DNA of 64,000 bases. It comes from Humitalea rosea (GTDB lineage: Bacteria; Pseudomonadota; Alphaproteobacteria; Acetobacterales; Acetobacteraceae). The notes under the pieces were generated by a model, which saw only the letters and a program-made list of their open reading frames with translations, was not told the DNA's origin and made no database searches. Location: contig NZ_QKYU01000015.1 of assembly GCF_003253705.1 (NCBI RefSeq), forward strand, positions 62,001 through 126,000, in the 5' to 3' direction. Of this stretch, positions 18,972 to 28,229 are shown piece by piece. The position numbers and the translations under genes are program-made. Position 1 is the first letter of the stretch. Every line of letters starts with the position of its first letter.

Positions 18972-21521
18972 TCAGGCGCCGACATGGGCGAGGCAATCGG
19001 CGAGGCTGCGGAGCACCGCGCCGCGGTCGAACTTGCCGACGTAATCGGTGAAGCCGGCCTCGCGGCCGCGCGCGACATCCGCCGCCCCCGCCCGGCCGGA
19101 CAGCGCGATCAGCGGCAGGTCGCGCCACGGCCCGCCCTCCCGCACCGCCGCGGCGAAGGCGAAGCCATCCATCCCCGGCATCTCGATGTCGGAGATGATG
19201 ATGTCGAAGCTATGGCCCGCCTCGCGCAGCCGCAGCGCCGCCATGGCATCATCGACCGCGGTGACCTCGTAGCCGACCGAGGAGAGCGTCGGCACCACGA
19301 GGTTGCGGAAGAAGGCGCTGTCCTCGACGATCAGCACGCGGGCGGAGGCCTGCTGCCGCGCCTCGGGGCCGAACCAATCCTCGCCCGCCTGGTGGAGCCA
19401 ATAGGCGCAGTCCAGCACCTCGGTCACCTTGCCCGCGATCACCGCACTGCCAAGGAAACCCGGCTGGTCCTGCTGGGATTCGATGGTCAGGCGTTCCTCG
19501 ACGACATCGAGGATCTCATCGACCATCAGCCCGAGCGCGCGGTCGCGTTCGTTGAAGACCAGCACCGATTGGCGCGCGCCGGGCTCGGGCGGCATCCAAT
19601 GGCCACCGATCGGGATCAGCGGCATCAGCTTGCCGCGATACTGCACCACCGGATGGCCGGCCGACATCTCGATCTGTTCGGCGGCGATATCCTCCAGCCG
19701 CGCGACGAGGCCGAGCGGCACCGCCTTGGGCGTCGCATCGCCGGCGCGGAACAGCAGCATCGCGGTGCGGGCATTGGAGCGCGCATTGGCGATGGCGGCG
19801 GCGGCCTGGTCCTCGCCCAAATCATCGGCGCCGACGCCGGTCGCCCGCGCGATGCCGTTGGGATCGAGGATCATGATGACCGAGCCATCGCCGAGGATGG
19901 TGTTGCCGCTGAACATGGTGACATGGCGCAGGATCGGCGCGACCGGCTTGACCACGATCTCCTCGGTGTCGAAGACGCGATCGACGATGATGCCGAAGAC
20001 ATGCGGCCCGACCTGGGTGACGATGACGAAGGCGGCGTCCCCATTGCCCTCGGGGACCGCATCCAGCCGCAGCAGCGTGGCGAGCGAGACCAGCGGCAGC
20101 AGCCGCTCCCGCAGCCGCAGCACCGGGGTGTCGTTGACCCGCTCGACCGCCGCCCCGCCGCCGCCGCCGACGCGCACCAGTTCCAGCACGCCGATCTGCG
20201 GGATCGCGAAGCGCTCGCCGCCGGCCGCGACCACCAGCGCCGAGACGATCGCCAAGGTCAGCGGGATCTTGATGATGAAGGTGGTGCCGCGCCCTTCGCG
20301 CGAGCGCAACTCGATCGTGCCGCCGATCTTCTCGATGTTGGTTTTCACGACATCCATGCCGACGCCGCGCCCCGAGACCGCCGTGACCGCCGCCGCGGTG
20401 GAGAAACCGGCACGGAAGATGAAGCGCTGGATCTCGTGCTCGGCCATGCCGGCGAGTTCGGCCTCGGTCGCCAGCCCATTGGCCAGAACCTTCTGCCGGA
20501 TGCGCTCCACCGGCAGGCCGCGGCCATCGTCGCCGACCTCGATGATGATGTGCCCGCCTTCATGATAGGCGTTCAGGATGATGCGCCCGGCATCGGGCTT
20601 GCCCGCCGCGCGGCGCTGCGCCGGGGTTTCGAGGCCATGGTCGCCGCTGTTGCGGACCATATGGGTCAGCGGGTCCTTGATGAGTTCGAGCACCTGGCGG
20701 TCAAGCTCGGTCTCGGCCCCGCGCATGTCCAGCTCGATCTTCTTGCCGAGTTCGAGCGAGAGGTCGCGCACGAGGCGCGGCAGCTTGGCCCAGGCATTGC
20801 CGATCGGCTGCATGCGGGTCTTCATCACCCCTTCCTGCAGGTCGGTGGTGATGTGCGACAGCCGCTGCAACGGCACCGCGAAGGCATTGTCGCCCGAGGC
20901 GCGGACCAGCTGCATCAGCTGGTTGCGGGTCAGCACCAGCTCGCTGACCAGGGTCATCAGATCCTCCAGCACATCCACGGTGACGCGGATGGTCTGCGGC
21001 GCGAGGCTGGTGCCGGACGATGATTCCGGCTCGGCCAGGGGCGGCGTCTCCGCGCGGAGGATCGGGGCGGCGATCTCGGCCGGCTCGGGCGCGACCTCGA
21101 CCGCCAGCGAGACCTCGGGCGCCGACGCGGCCGGCGGCGGGCTGCGCCCCTCGGAGGCCGCATCCAGGGCTGCGATCAGCGGCTGGTCGTCCCCCGCGGT
21201 CTCCGAGCCGGTGCGCTCGATCCCGGAGACGATCATCTTGATGCGGTCGAGCGAACTCAGCACCAAGGTGATGCCGTCGCCGGTCACGACCAGGCTGCCG
21301 TCGCGGTATTTGCCGAGCACATTCTCGGCGGCATGGGCGACATGTTCGAGGCGGGAGAGGCCGAGGAAGCCGCAGGTGCCCTTGATGGTGTGAACCAGGC
21401 GGAAGATTTCCGACAGGGTCGGCCGGTCGTCCGGGCAGCGCTCCAGCTTCACCAAGGCGGCGTCCAACGCCACCAGCCCCTCATTCGTCTCGGTCAGGAA
21501 GTCTGCGAGCAGGTCATCCAT
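18972..21521 (-). CDS. cheA: Hybrid chemotaxis histidine kinase CheA with C-terminal receiver
   Basis: CheA autophosphorylates in response to receptors and passes phosphate to CheY and CheB. The 849-residue protein has an HPt domain (H44 in RLVHTIKGTCG), a Pro/Ala/Glu-rich linker (125-172), the dimerisation domain (about 175-235), an ATPase domain (N box around HMVRNSGDHGLE, 287-298; G box DDGRGLP, 331-337), a CheW-like regulatory domain (about 425-560), a second CheW-like stretch (about 580-715) and a receiver domain (727-849, phospho-acceptor D778). The receiver may act as an internal phosphate sink. It lies 75 bases after the ChpT-like gene. Confidence 0.96.
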   Translation of the reverse strand: MDDLLADFLTETNEGLVALDAALVKLERCPDDRPTLSEIFRLVHTIKGTCGFLGLSRLEHVAHAAENVLGKYRDGSLVVTGDGITLVLSSLDRIKMIVSGIERTGSETAGDDQPLIAALDAASEGRSPPPAASAPEVSLAVEVAPEPAEIAAPILRAETPPLAEPESSSGTSLAPQTIRVTVDVLEDLMTLVSELVLTRNQLMQLVRASGDNAFAVPLQRLSHITTDLQEGVMKTRMQPIGNAWAKLPRLVRDLSLELGKKIELDMRGAETELDRQVLELIKDPLTHMVRNSGDHGLETPAQRRAAGKPDAGRIILNAYHEGGHIIIEVGDDGRGLPVERIRQKVLANGLATEAELAGMAEHEIQRFIFRAGFSTAAAVTAVSGRGVGMDVVKTNIEKIGGTIELRSREGRGTTFIIKIPLTLAIVSALVVAAGGERFAIPQIGVLELVRVGGGGGAAVERVNDTPVLRLRERLLPLVSLATLLRLDAVPEGNGDAAFVIVTQVGPHVFGIIVDRVFDTEEIVVKPVAPILRHVTMFSGNTILGDGSVIMILDPNGIARATGVGADDLGEDQAAAAIANARSNARTAMLLFRAGDATPKAVPLGLVARLEDIAAEQIEMSAGHPVVQYRGKLMPLIPIGGHWMPPEPGARQSVLVFNERDRALGLMVDEILDVVEERLTIESQQDQPGFLGSAVIAGKVTEVLDCAYWLHQAGEDWFGPEARQQASARVLIVEDSAFFRNLVVPTLSSVGYEVTAVDDAMAALRLREAGHSFDIIISDIEMPGMDGFAFAAAVREGGPWRDLPLIALSGRAGAADVARGREAGFTDYVGKFDRGAVLRSLADCLAHVGA

Positions 21522-21596
21522 GGCGTATCCCCGGCACTGCGATTCACGAAAGCGCAGTCTGCCGGGGGGGGAGCGAAGGAAGGGTAAAGGGGCTGC

Positions 21597-22253
21597 TCAG
21601 CCGCGTTGGAGCAGCAGCGGCCCCGGCTGCGGGCCGGCGCCGAAGGCGAGGGAGACCCGCCAGCCCTCGGCCTTCGCCAGGGCCAGGAGCATTGGCGTGA
21701 GCACGGCGCGCGGCTCGGGTTCGACCAAGGTGCCGGCGAGGCCCTGGCCCAGCCCCGCCGGCCAGCGCGCATCCGGCCCCTCGGGCAGGATGACGAGGTG
21801 GTCGGCCGAGCCGGTCAGATGCACGACCCCGCCGCGCGGCAGCGCCTCGACCGCCAGCATGGCGCCGACCAGGGCCAATTGCCCCGCCTCGGCCGGCAGG
21901 ACCACCCCCGGCGGCAGCCCGCCCAGGAAGCGGACGCGGCCGCCGGCCAGCACCGCATCCAGCAGCGCCGACAGCGCCGGCGCCGGCATCGGGCCGGTAT
22001 CGCCGGCACAGGCCGCGCGCCACAGGCGGAGCCGCGCGCGAATGGCGCGGGCGCTTTCCAGGGCAAGTTCCATCGCCTCATCGGGCACCGCCGCGCCCAC
22101 TTGGGCATCGGCCGCATCCTCGGCATCGCCCGCCATTTCCAGCGCACCGACAACCATGCCCGCGGGCCCGCCCATGTCATGGCAGATGCGCGCGCAAAGC
22201 GCCTGTGCGAGCCGCAGTGCCGTTACACTGGCAAAATCTGTTCCAACCGTCAT
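21597..22253 (-). CDS. ChpT-like histidine phosphotransferase
   Basis: The 218-residue product begins with a helical hairpin containing ALCARICHDMGGPAGMVVG, which matches the conserved ARICHDL..P.GA segment of the alphaproteobacterial ChpT family. H25 is the likely phospho-acceptor. The rest resembles the degenerate ATPase-like second domain of that family. It is the first gene of the chemotaxis operon. In Caulobacter ChpT relays phosphate in the CckA-CtrA pathway; here the neighbours suggest a chemotaxis phosphorelay role, which is inference. It could alternatively be a local paralogue of ChpT. Confidence 0.75.
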   Translation of the reverse strand: MTVGTDFASVTALRLAQALCARICHDMGGPAGMVVGALEMAGDAEDAADAQVGAAVPDEAMELALESARAIRARLRLWRAACAGDTGPMPAPALSALLDAVLAGGRVRFLGGLPPGVVLPAEAGQLALVGAMLAVEALPRGGVVHLTGSADHLVILPEGPDARWPAGLGQGLAGTLVEPEPRAVLTPMLLALAKAEGWRVSLAFGAGPQPGPLLLQRG

Positions 22254-22324
22254 CGCGCCACTCTGCCCGGATGCAACCGCAAGTGTTAGGGCCAGCCCCC
22301 TTGCGAACCAGTAAACTCGGCGGG

Positions 22325-22525
22325 ATGGTGCGCCCGGTCATGCCCTTTCTTCTTGAGCCCGGAATGTGGGTGCGCCACCCAAGCCGCCCCGATTGGGGCA
22401 TTGGCCAGGTGCAGTCGGTGATCGGCGACCGGGTGACCGTGAATTTTGAGAACGCGGGCAAGGTGCTCATCAATGGGGCGGTCATCGCCTTGCAGACGCT
22501 GGACGAGGCACCCGACACGCGATGA
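22325..22525 (+). CDS. DUF3553 family protein
   Basis: This short protein (66 residues) contains EPGMWVRHPSRPDWGIGQVQ followed by a beta-rich stretch DRVTVNFENAGKVLI, the pattern of the DUF3553 family; similar segments occur at the C-terminus of UvrD-type helicases. Its role is unknown. The start may be the ATG at 22325 or the one at 22340; neither has a clear ribosome-binding sequence. It is transcribed away from the chemotaxis operon, 71 bases from its first gene, and overlaps the next gene by 4 bases. Confidence 0.75.
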   Translation: MVRPVMPFLLEPGMWVRHPSRPDWGIGQVQSVIGDRVTVNFENAGKVLINGAVIALQTLDEAPDTR

Positions 22526-23277
22526 CGGAATTTTTTGCGGCTGTGATGGAACTACCAGGCACCTGGCAGTTCTGGGTGGCTGTCGGCGCGACGGCGGTGG
22601 CCGGGATGATGCGCGGCTATTCGGGATTCGGGACCGCGATCCTGCTCTCCCCGGTCTATTCCACGCTGTTCGGCACCCTGGGCGGCGTGCCGGCGATCCT
22701 GCTGATGGAGCTGATCGTCTCCATGCAACTGCTGCCCAAGGCGATTGGGGAGGCGGACCGCCGCACCATCCTGCCGCTCGGCGCCGCGGCCGTGGTCGCG
22801 ACCCCCTTCGGCGCCTGGGTGCTGCTGAATGCGGATGGCGAGATCCTGCGCCGCGCGATCGGGGTCTGCGTGCTGCTGTTCGGCGCGCTGCTGATGTCGA
22901 GCTGGCGCTACCACGGCTCCCGCCCGCTGCTGCTGAACCTCTCGGTCGGCGTCACCTCGGGCCTGCTGAAGGGGGCGACGGGGATGAGCGGGCCGCCCGT
23001 CATCCTCTACCTCCTCTCCGGGCCGGAGGCAGCGCGCCAGCATCGCGCCAGCCTCATTCTGTTTTTCTCCATGATTTCAGTGATTTCCATCGCCGCCCCG
23101 CTCTGGGCCGGGCTGATGGGGCCGGTGCTGTTGGCCAAGGTGGCGCTGCTGCTGCCGGTGCTGGCGATCTCCGTCCCCGTGGGCGTGCGGCTGTTCCATA
23201 TCCTGCCCATTGTCTGGTACCGGCGCTGTGCCCAGTTGCTTTTGGCGCTGGCGGGCGGCTTCGCCCTGCTGTTCTGA
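22522..23277 (+). CDS. TauE/SafE family membrane permease
   Basis: This 251-residue integral membrane protein has seven to eight predicted hydrophobic segments and the family features GMMRGYSGFGTAILLSPVYS near the N-terminus and GLLKGATGMSGPPVILYLL in the second half, two related repeats. Members export sulfite, sulfoacetate or related organic anions; the substrate here cannot be told. The ATG overlaps the preceding stop (ATGA), so it is translationally coupled to the DUF3553 gene. Confidence 0.88.
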   Translation: MTEFFAAVMELPGTWQFWVAVGATAVAGMMRGYSGFGTAILLSPVYSTLFGTLGGVPAILLMELIVSMQLLPKAIGEADRRTILPLGAAAVVATPFGAWVLLNADGEILRRAIGVCVLLFGALLMSSWRYHGSRPLLLNLSVGVTSGLLKGATGMSGPPVILYLLSGPEAARQHRASLILFFSMISVISIAAPLWAGLMGPVLLAKVALLLPVLAISVPVGVRLFHILPIVWYRRCAQLLLALAGGFALLF

Positions 23278-23370
23278 GCGTAAACCCCGCAAAGGGCTTG
23301 CGGCGCGGGGGGGTATCGGACCAAATCCCGCCATATCAGTGTCACCCGACCCAGGAAGGACAGGCCCAAG

Positions 23371-24351
23371 ATGCTCGATCCGTTCGGCCGGCGGATCTCC
23401 TACCTCCGCGTTTCGGTCACCGACCGATGCGACCTCCGCTGCGTCTATTGCATGGCCGAGGACATGACCTTCCTCCCCAAGTCGGAGGTCCTGACGCTTG
23501 AGGAGCTGGACCGCCTTTGCGGCACCTTCATCGGCCTGGGCGTCGAACGCATCCGCCTCACCGGCGGCGAGCCGCTGGTCCGCAAGAACGTCATCTCGCT
23601 GTTCCGCAACCTCGGCGACCGGATCGGGCCGGGCGGGCTGAAGGAGCTGACGGTCACGACCAACGGCTCGCAACTCACCAAGATGGCCGGCCAGCTCTAT
23701 TCGGCCGGGGTGCGGCGCATCAACGTCAGCCTCGACACGCTGGATGCGCAGAAATTCGCCGCCATCACCCGCTGGGGCAAGCTGGAGCCGACCCTGGATG
23801 GCATCTTCGCCGCCAAGGCCGCCGGCCTCGCGGTCAAGATCAATGCCGTCGCGCTGAAGGGCGTGAACGAGGAGGAATACGACCGCATGCTCGCCTGGTG
23901 CGGCGAGCATGGCTTCGACCTGACCCTGATCGAGACCATGCCGATGGGCGACATCTCCGGCGATCGCGCCGGCCAGTATCTGCCGCTCTCCCTGGTCCGC
24001 CAGCGGCTGCGCGAGCATTGGACGCTGACCGAAAGCAGCCATGCGACCGGCGGCCCCGCCCGCTACTACGACGTGGCGGAAACCGGCGGCAGGCTCGGGC
24101 TGATCACGCCGATGACCCACAACTTCTGCGAATCCTGCAACCGGGTGCGGCTGACCTGCACCGGCACGCTCTACATGTGCCTCGGCCAGGATGACGCGGC
24201 CGATCTGCGCCGGCCGCTGCGCGATCCGGGTGTCGATGACGAGGGCTTGCGCGAACACATCCTCGCCGCCATCGCACGCAAGCCGAAGGGGCATGATTTC
24301 GTTATGGATCGCGCCGCCGTCGCCCGCCATATGAGCGTGACGGGCGGCTGA
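23371..24351 (+). CDS. moaA: GTP 3',8-cyclase MoaA (molybdenum cofactor synthesis)
   Basis: MoaA is a radical-SAM enzyme for the first step of molybdopterin synthesis. The 326-residue protein has the SAM cluster motif C20-x3-C24-x2-C27 (RCDLRCVYC), a second C-terminal 4Fe-4S site ([15 protein letters not shown]) and the C-terminal Gly-Gly pair (residues 325-326) required for activity in the family. The start has an AGGAAGGA purine run upstream. No other moa or moe gene is in the window, so moaA is isolated from the rest of the pathway here. Confidence 0.97.
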   Translation: MLDPFGRRISYLRVSVTDRCDLRCVYCMAEDMTFLPKSEVLTLEELDRLCGTFIGLGVERIRLTGGEPLVRKNVISLFRNLGDRIGPGGLKELTVTTNGSQLTKMAGQLYSAGVRRINVSLDTLDAQKFAAITRWGKLEPTLDGIFAAKAAGLAVKINAVALKGVNEEEYDRMLAWCGEHGFDLTLIETMPMGDISGDRAGQYLPLSLVRQRLREHWTLTESSHATGGPARYYDVAETGGRLGLITPMTHNFCESCNRVRLTCTGTLYMCLGQDDAADLRRPLRDPGVDDEGLREHILAAIARKPKGHDFVMDRAAVARHMSVTGG

Positions 24352-24353
24352 CG

Positions 24354-24737
24354 GTGGTGGAGCTGGTCAACCGGCTGGCGATCCCCGGCCTGCCGGACTG
24401 GAGCGGCCTCGTGCTGCTTGGCATGCTCGCGGTCTTCGGCGCGGCCTTCCTGTTGATGCCCTTCTCCGTCTTCGGGCTGAAGGGGCGGCTGGAGATCCTG
24501 GAAGCGCAGCTCGACGAGATCCAGGCCGAGCTGCGCACCCTGTCGGTGCGCGAGCAGCCGCAGGGCCGCCGCATCTCCCCCGATGAGGGCTGGGCGGAAC
24601 CGCCCATCGGCCCGCGTATCGCCCGCACCGAGGCGGAGGCGCCGAGCCCGGCGCCCCCGATCCCGCCCCCCCCCGCCTGGCCGAGCGCCAGGGGGCGGAC
24701 GGAGCCCCGGATCGATTGGCCCCGCAGCGGGCGGTAA
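24354..24737 (+). CDS. Small single-pass membrane protein of unknown function
   Basis: The 127-residue product starts at a GTG at 24354 (or the next codon, also GTG), 2 bases after the moaA stop. It has one clear membrane helix (about residues 17-43, LPDWSGLVLLGMLAVFGAAF and following), then a short predicted coiled coil (LKGRLEILEAQLDEIQAELRTL, split across residues 43-64) and a proline-rich cytoplasmic or periplasmic tail. No family was recognised. Close linkage to moaA suggests co-transcription but not necessarily a shared role. Confidence 0.6.
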   Translation: MVELVNRLAIPGLPDWSGLVLLGMLAVFGAAFLLMPFSVFGLKGRLEILEAQLDEIQAELRTLSVREQPQGRRISPDEGWAEPPIGPRIARTEAEAPSPAPPIPPPPAWPSARGRTEPRIDWPRSGR

Positions 24738-24915
24738 GGCGCGCCCGCCGCGGGCGTTGGTTGCGGCAGCGCGATACCCGGGGTCGCCAGATCGGCGCGC
24801 CGCTGAACATGATCGCCGCTCGCCGCCGCGCGGCGTGTCGGCGCGGCCGTTTTCCCCCCGCGGCTTGCCCGGCCCCGCCGACCGGCGCTTGATGCGCCCG
24901 ACCAGGAGCCGAGCC

Positions 24916-24990
24916 ATGCCCATGTCCGCGATCCAGATGCTCCCCGGCCATGACAAGGCTGCCAGCCTCGCGGCGCGGGACGCCGCCTGA
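24916..24990 (+). CDS. Possible 24-residue leader peptide upstream of nadK
   Basis: A short frame [20 protein letters not shown] and four more residues starts at an ATG with a good AGGAG ribosome-binding sequence 7 bases upstream. It ends with TGA at 24988-24990, and the A of that stop is the first base of the ATT where the NAD kinase frame plausibly begins (TGATT, compare the common TGATG coupling). It may be a coupling peptide or a chance frame. Confidence 0.3.
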   Translation: MPMSAIQMLPGHDKAASLAARDAA

Positions 24991-25754
24991 TTCCCCCCCG
25001 CGCGGCCTTCCTCGCCTCCTCCGCCCCGGCGGCGCAGGAGGGGCTGGCACGGCTGGTCGAGCTTTACGGCGACCTGCCGGAGGAGGAGGCGGAGGTGATC
25101 GTCGCCCTCGGCGGCGATGGCTTCATGCTGGAGACGCTGCATCGCGTCCTGCATCGCGGCATCCCGGTCTATGGGATGAACCGCGGCAGCGTCGGCTTCC
25201 TCATGAATGCCTGGTCGGAGAACGGCCTGCCCGCGCGGCTGGCCGAGGCCCAGGCCGCGACCCTGCATCCGCTGCGGATGATGGCGCTGGATGTGCATGG
25301 CAAGCGGCATGAGGCGGTGGCGATCAACGAGGTCAGCCTGCTGCGCGAGACCCGCCAGGTCGCCAAGATCCGCATCACCGTCGATGGGCGGGAGCGCCTT
25401 GCGGAGCTGAGCTGCGACGGCGTGCTGGTCTCCACCCCGGCCGGCAGCACCGCCTACAACCTCTCGGCGCATGGGCCGATCGTGCCGCTTTCGGCCAATC
25501 TGCTGCCGCTGACCCCGATCAGCGCCTTCCGCCCCCGCCGCTGGCGCGGCGCGCTGCTGCCATCGGAGGCGCAGGTGGTGTTCGAGGTGCTGGAGCCCGA
25601 GAAGCGCCCGGTCGCCGCCGTCGCCGACTTCACCGAGGTGCGCGAGGTCGTCCGCGTCGAGGTGCGCGAGGATCGGACGGTGTCGCTCACCCTGCTCTTC
25701 GATCCGGGGCATGGGCTGTCCGAGCGGGTGATCGCGGAGCAATTTACCGTCTGA
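24987..25754 (+). CDS. nadK: NAD kinase, probably with a non-ATG start
   Basis: NAD kinase phosphorylates NAD to NADP. The family motifs are clear: [14 protein letters not shown] (nucleotide binding), the INEVSLLR segment (NE/D motif) and [16 protein letters not shown]. The first ATG or GTG in frame is at 25095 and would remove the N-terminal strand. The conserved N-terminus ([20 protein letters not shown]) is encoded upstream, but the frame there offers only CTG at 24987 or ATT at 24990 before a stop at 24951. GGGA at 24977-24980 is suitably placed for either. A sequencing error or a real non-standard start are both possible. About 255 residues, normal for alphaproteobacteria. Confidence 0.85.
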   Translation: MIPPRAAFLASSAPAAQEGLARLVELYGDLPEEEAEVIVALGGDGFMLETLHRVLHRGIPVYGMNRGSVGFLMNAWSENGLPARLAEAQAATLHPLRMMALDVHGKRHEAVAINEVSLLRETRQVAKIRITVDGRERLAELSCDGVLVSTPAGSTAYNLSAHGPIVPLSANLLPLTPISAFRPRRWRGALLPSEAQVVFEVLEPEKRPVAAVADFTEVREVVRVEVREDRTVSLTLLFDPGHGLSERVIAEQFTV

Positions 25755-25900
25755 GCCGATTGCCCGCCCCGGAGTGCCATGCCAGCGTCACGGCTTCTGG
25801 AGAGGGGTCATTCCATGCGCCATCCGCTGGCAGCGCCCGGCCCGGCCGCGTCCATACCCCGCCGTTTGCACCCCGCCGTCTGCACAAGGGACTGATCGCC

Positions 25901-26581
25901 ATGTCGAAATACTTCCTGGGCCCGATGCCGAGCCCGTTGAGCACCGAGGTCGTCGCGCTTCTGGAACAGGCCGAGACGGCCACCATCGGCCATTGGCGCC
26001 ACTGGGGCTTCGTCGATCGCGGCGTGCATGCGCTGCTGCCGAGCCTGGTGAAGGGCGGCCGCCGCTTCGCCGGCACCGCCGTCACCGTGCAGATCCCGGG
26101 GGCCGACAGCACGCTGCTGCATCATGTGCTCGGGCTGCTGCGGCCGGGCGACATACTGGTGGTGGACCGCCTGGGCGACACGCGCCACGCCTGCTGGGGC
26201 GGGGGCGTGACCGTGGCGGCCAAGGCGGCCGGCGCCAAGGCCGGCGTGGTGGACGGGCCCTGCACCGATCTGGAGGAGGTCGAGGCCTCCGCCTTCCCGC
26301 TCTGGGGCCGCGGCCTCGCGCCGATCACGACCCGCGTCTACGACCTGGGCGGGCGGATGAATGTGCCGGTCTCGATCGGCGGCACGGTGGTGATGCCGGG
26401 CGATGCGGTGCTCTGCGATGAATCGGGCGTGCTGGTGATGCCGCCCGCCGAGGCCGAGGCCGAGGCCCGTGCCGCCATCGACCGCCAGGCGCGCGGGCTG
26501 ATCACCCAAGGGCGGGTCGCGGCGGGCGAAAAGCTCGGCGACCTCAGCGGCGCCAGCGCCAAGGTGCTGGCCGGCCAGTGA
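25901..26581 (+). CDS. RraA-like aldolase/demethylmenaquinone methyltransferase family protein
   Basis: This 226-residue protein belongs to the RraA/HMG aldolase family: it has GTAVTVQIPGADSTLLHHVL and RPGDILVVDRLGD in the N-terminal half, and the nucleotide-like glycine-rich GGVTVAAKAAGAKAGVVDG. The family's catalytic pair after VDG is usually Arg-Asp; here it is Thr122-Asp123 (VDGPCTD), so aldolase activity may differ or be lost. The start at 25901 (MSKYFLGPMPSPLS) was chosen over an upstream ATG. It heads a group with gamma-glutamyltransferase, whose start overlaps its stop. Confidence 0.85.
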   Translation: MSKYFLGPMPSPLSTEVVALLEQAETATIGHWRHWGFVDRGVHALLPSLVKGGRRFAGTAVTVQIPGADSTLLHHVLGLLRPGDILVVDRLGDTRHACWGGGVTVAAKAAGAKAGVVDGPCTDLEEVEASAFPLWGRGLAPITTRVYDLGGRMNVPVSIGGTVVMPGDAVLCDESGVLVMPPAEAEAEARAAIDRQARGLITQGRVAAGEKLGDLSGASAKVLAGQ

Positions 26582-28224
26582 GCTATTCGTCTGTGAGTTT
26601 CTCGCTGGAAAAGCAGCCGGCGCGCGGCTCGCGCGGTGTGGTCTGCACGAATCATCCTTTGGCCTCGGCGGCCGGCGCCGAGGTGCTGCTGGCCGGCGGC
26701 AATGCCGTGGATGCGGCCGTGGCGGCGCTGTTCACCCTGACCGTCGTCGAGCCGATGATGGTCGGGCTGATGGGCGGCGGCACCGCGCATCTGCGGATGG
26801 CCGATGGGCGGCATATGGTGATCGACGGCCTCTCCCGCGCGCCGGCCGCCGCGACGCCGGACATGTATGCGCTGGATGCCGCCGGCGAGGTGCGCGACCG
26901 CGCCAATGCCTATGGCGCGCGCTCCTTCGCGGTGCCGGGCTCGCTGCCCGGCTGGTGCCATGCGCTGGCGACCTATGGCACCTGGTCGCTGGAGGATGTG
27001 ATGCAGCCGGCGATCCGCACGGCCGCGCGCGGCTTCCGCGCCACCGCCTACCTCTCCGACGCCATCGCCGATGCCTCCGCCGATCTGGCGCTGGATGCCG
27101 ATCTGGCGGCGCGTTTCCTGCCCGGCGGCACCCGCGTGAAGGCGGGCGAAGTGCTGGTGCAGGGCGCCTATGCCGATACGCTGCGCGAGATCGCGGCCCA
27201 AGGCCCCGCGGTGCTGCAAGGCCCGCTGGGGGCGGCGATCGTCGCGGCCTCGGGGCTGATCTCCCAGGCCGATCTGGATGGCGCCGCGCCGATCGAGCGC
27301 ACCCCCATCCACGGCACCTATCGCGGCTTCGACATCTGGGGGCCGCCGCCGCCCGCCTCCTCCGGCGTGCATATCGCGCAGATGCTGAACATCCTGGAGG
27401 GGTTCGACCTCAAGGCGCTCGGCTCAGGCACGCCGGCTGCCGTGCATCTGCTGGCCGAGGTGCTGAAGATCGCCTTCGCCGACCGCTCCGCCGCCACCGC
27501 CGACCCGGCCTTCGTGACCGTGCCGGTCGCGCAGATCATCGCCAAATCCTATGCCGAGGCACGGCGGGCCGCGATCGACCTCACTTGCGCCCAGGCCTGG
27601 GCCGCCGATCCGTCGCTGAAGGAATCGGCCAATACCACGCATGTCACCGTGGCGGACGCCGCCGGCAACATCATCGCCACCACCCAGACCATCAACAGCC
27701 TGTTCGGCGCGCGGGTCGCGGTGCCGGGGACCGGGCTGATCTGCAACAACTACATGCTGAACTTCGACCCCAAGCCCGGTGCGGCGCTGTCGATCGAACC
27801 GGGCAAGCGGGTCTTCACCTCGATGGCGCCGATGATCGTGACCCGGGACGGCAAGCCCGCCTTTGCGCTGGGGCTGCCCGGGGGCTTGCGGATCTTCGGC
27901 TCGGCGATGCAGGCGCTGGTCAACCTCATCGACCATGGCATGGCGCTGCAATACGCGGTCGAGGCGCCACGCATCTGGACCATGGGTGGGGACCTCGAAC
28001 TGGAGCCGAACATCAGCGCCGCGACCGCCGAGGCGCTCTCCGCCATGGGCCATCCGGTGAAGCGGGTGCGGACCATCGGCGGCGGCATGAACGCCATCGC
28101 CTTTGAGGCCGATGGCGCCATGACCGGAGCGGCCTGCTGGCGCGCCGATGGCTCGGTGGTGGCCCTCGGTGGCGGGCATGCGCGGGCCGGGGTGCGCTTC
28201 TCCCCCGATGCGCCCGTCACCTAG
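26578..28224 (+). CDS. Gamma-glutamyltransferase family protein
   Basis: GGTs are Ntn hydrolases that cleave gamma-glutamyl bonds, for example in glutathione. The 548-residue product has the N-terminal SAAGAEVLLAGGNAVDAAVA segment, GLMGGGTAHLRMADG, and the autoprocessing Thr353 in ESANTTHVTVADAAGN, followed by the PGGLRIFGSAMQ region of the small subunit. No signal peptide is evident, so it may be cytoplasmic, unlike classical periplasmic GGT. The GTG start at 26578 overlaps the RraA-like stop. Substrate within the family (glutathione, cephalosporin-type amides) cannot be told. Confidence 0.92.
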   Translation: MSYSSVSFSLEKQPARGSRGVVCTNHPLASAAGAEVLLAGGNAVDAAVAALFTLTVVEPMMVGLMGGGTAHLRMADGRHMVIDGLSRAPAAATPDMYALDAAGEVRDRANAYGARSFAVPGSLPGWCHALATYGTWSLEDVMQPAIRTAARGFRATAYLSDAIADASADLALDADLAARFLPGGTRVKAGEVLVQGAYADTLREIAAQGPAVLQGPLGAAIVAASGLISQADLDGAAPIERTPIHGTYRGFDIWGPPPPASSGVHIAQMLNILEGFDLKALGSGTPAAVHLLAEVLKIAFADRSAATADPAFVTVPVAQIIAKSYAEARRAAIDLTCAQAWAADPSLKESANTTHVTVADAAGNIIATTQTINSLFGARVAVPGTGLICNNYMLNFDPKPGAALSIEPGKRVFTSMAPMIVTRDGKPAFALGLPGGLRIFGSAMQALVNLIDHGMALQYAVEAPRIWTMGGDLELEPNISAATAEALSAMGHPVKRVRTIGGGMNAIAFEADGAMTGAACWRADGSVVALGGGHARAGVRFSPDAPVT

Positions 28225-28229
28225 CGCCG

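Noticed and set aside
18729-21023. A 764-codon plus-strand frame opposite cheA
   Set aside because: Shadow of the complete, domain-validated cheA gene.
23278-23370. A molybdenum cofactor riboswitch before moaA
   Set aside because: The 93-base gap is too short and shows no pattern I recognise as that riboswitch.
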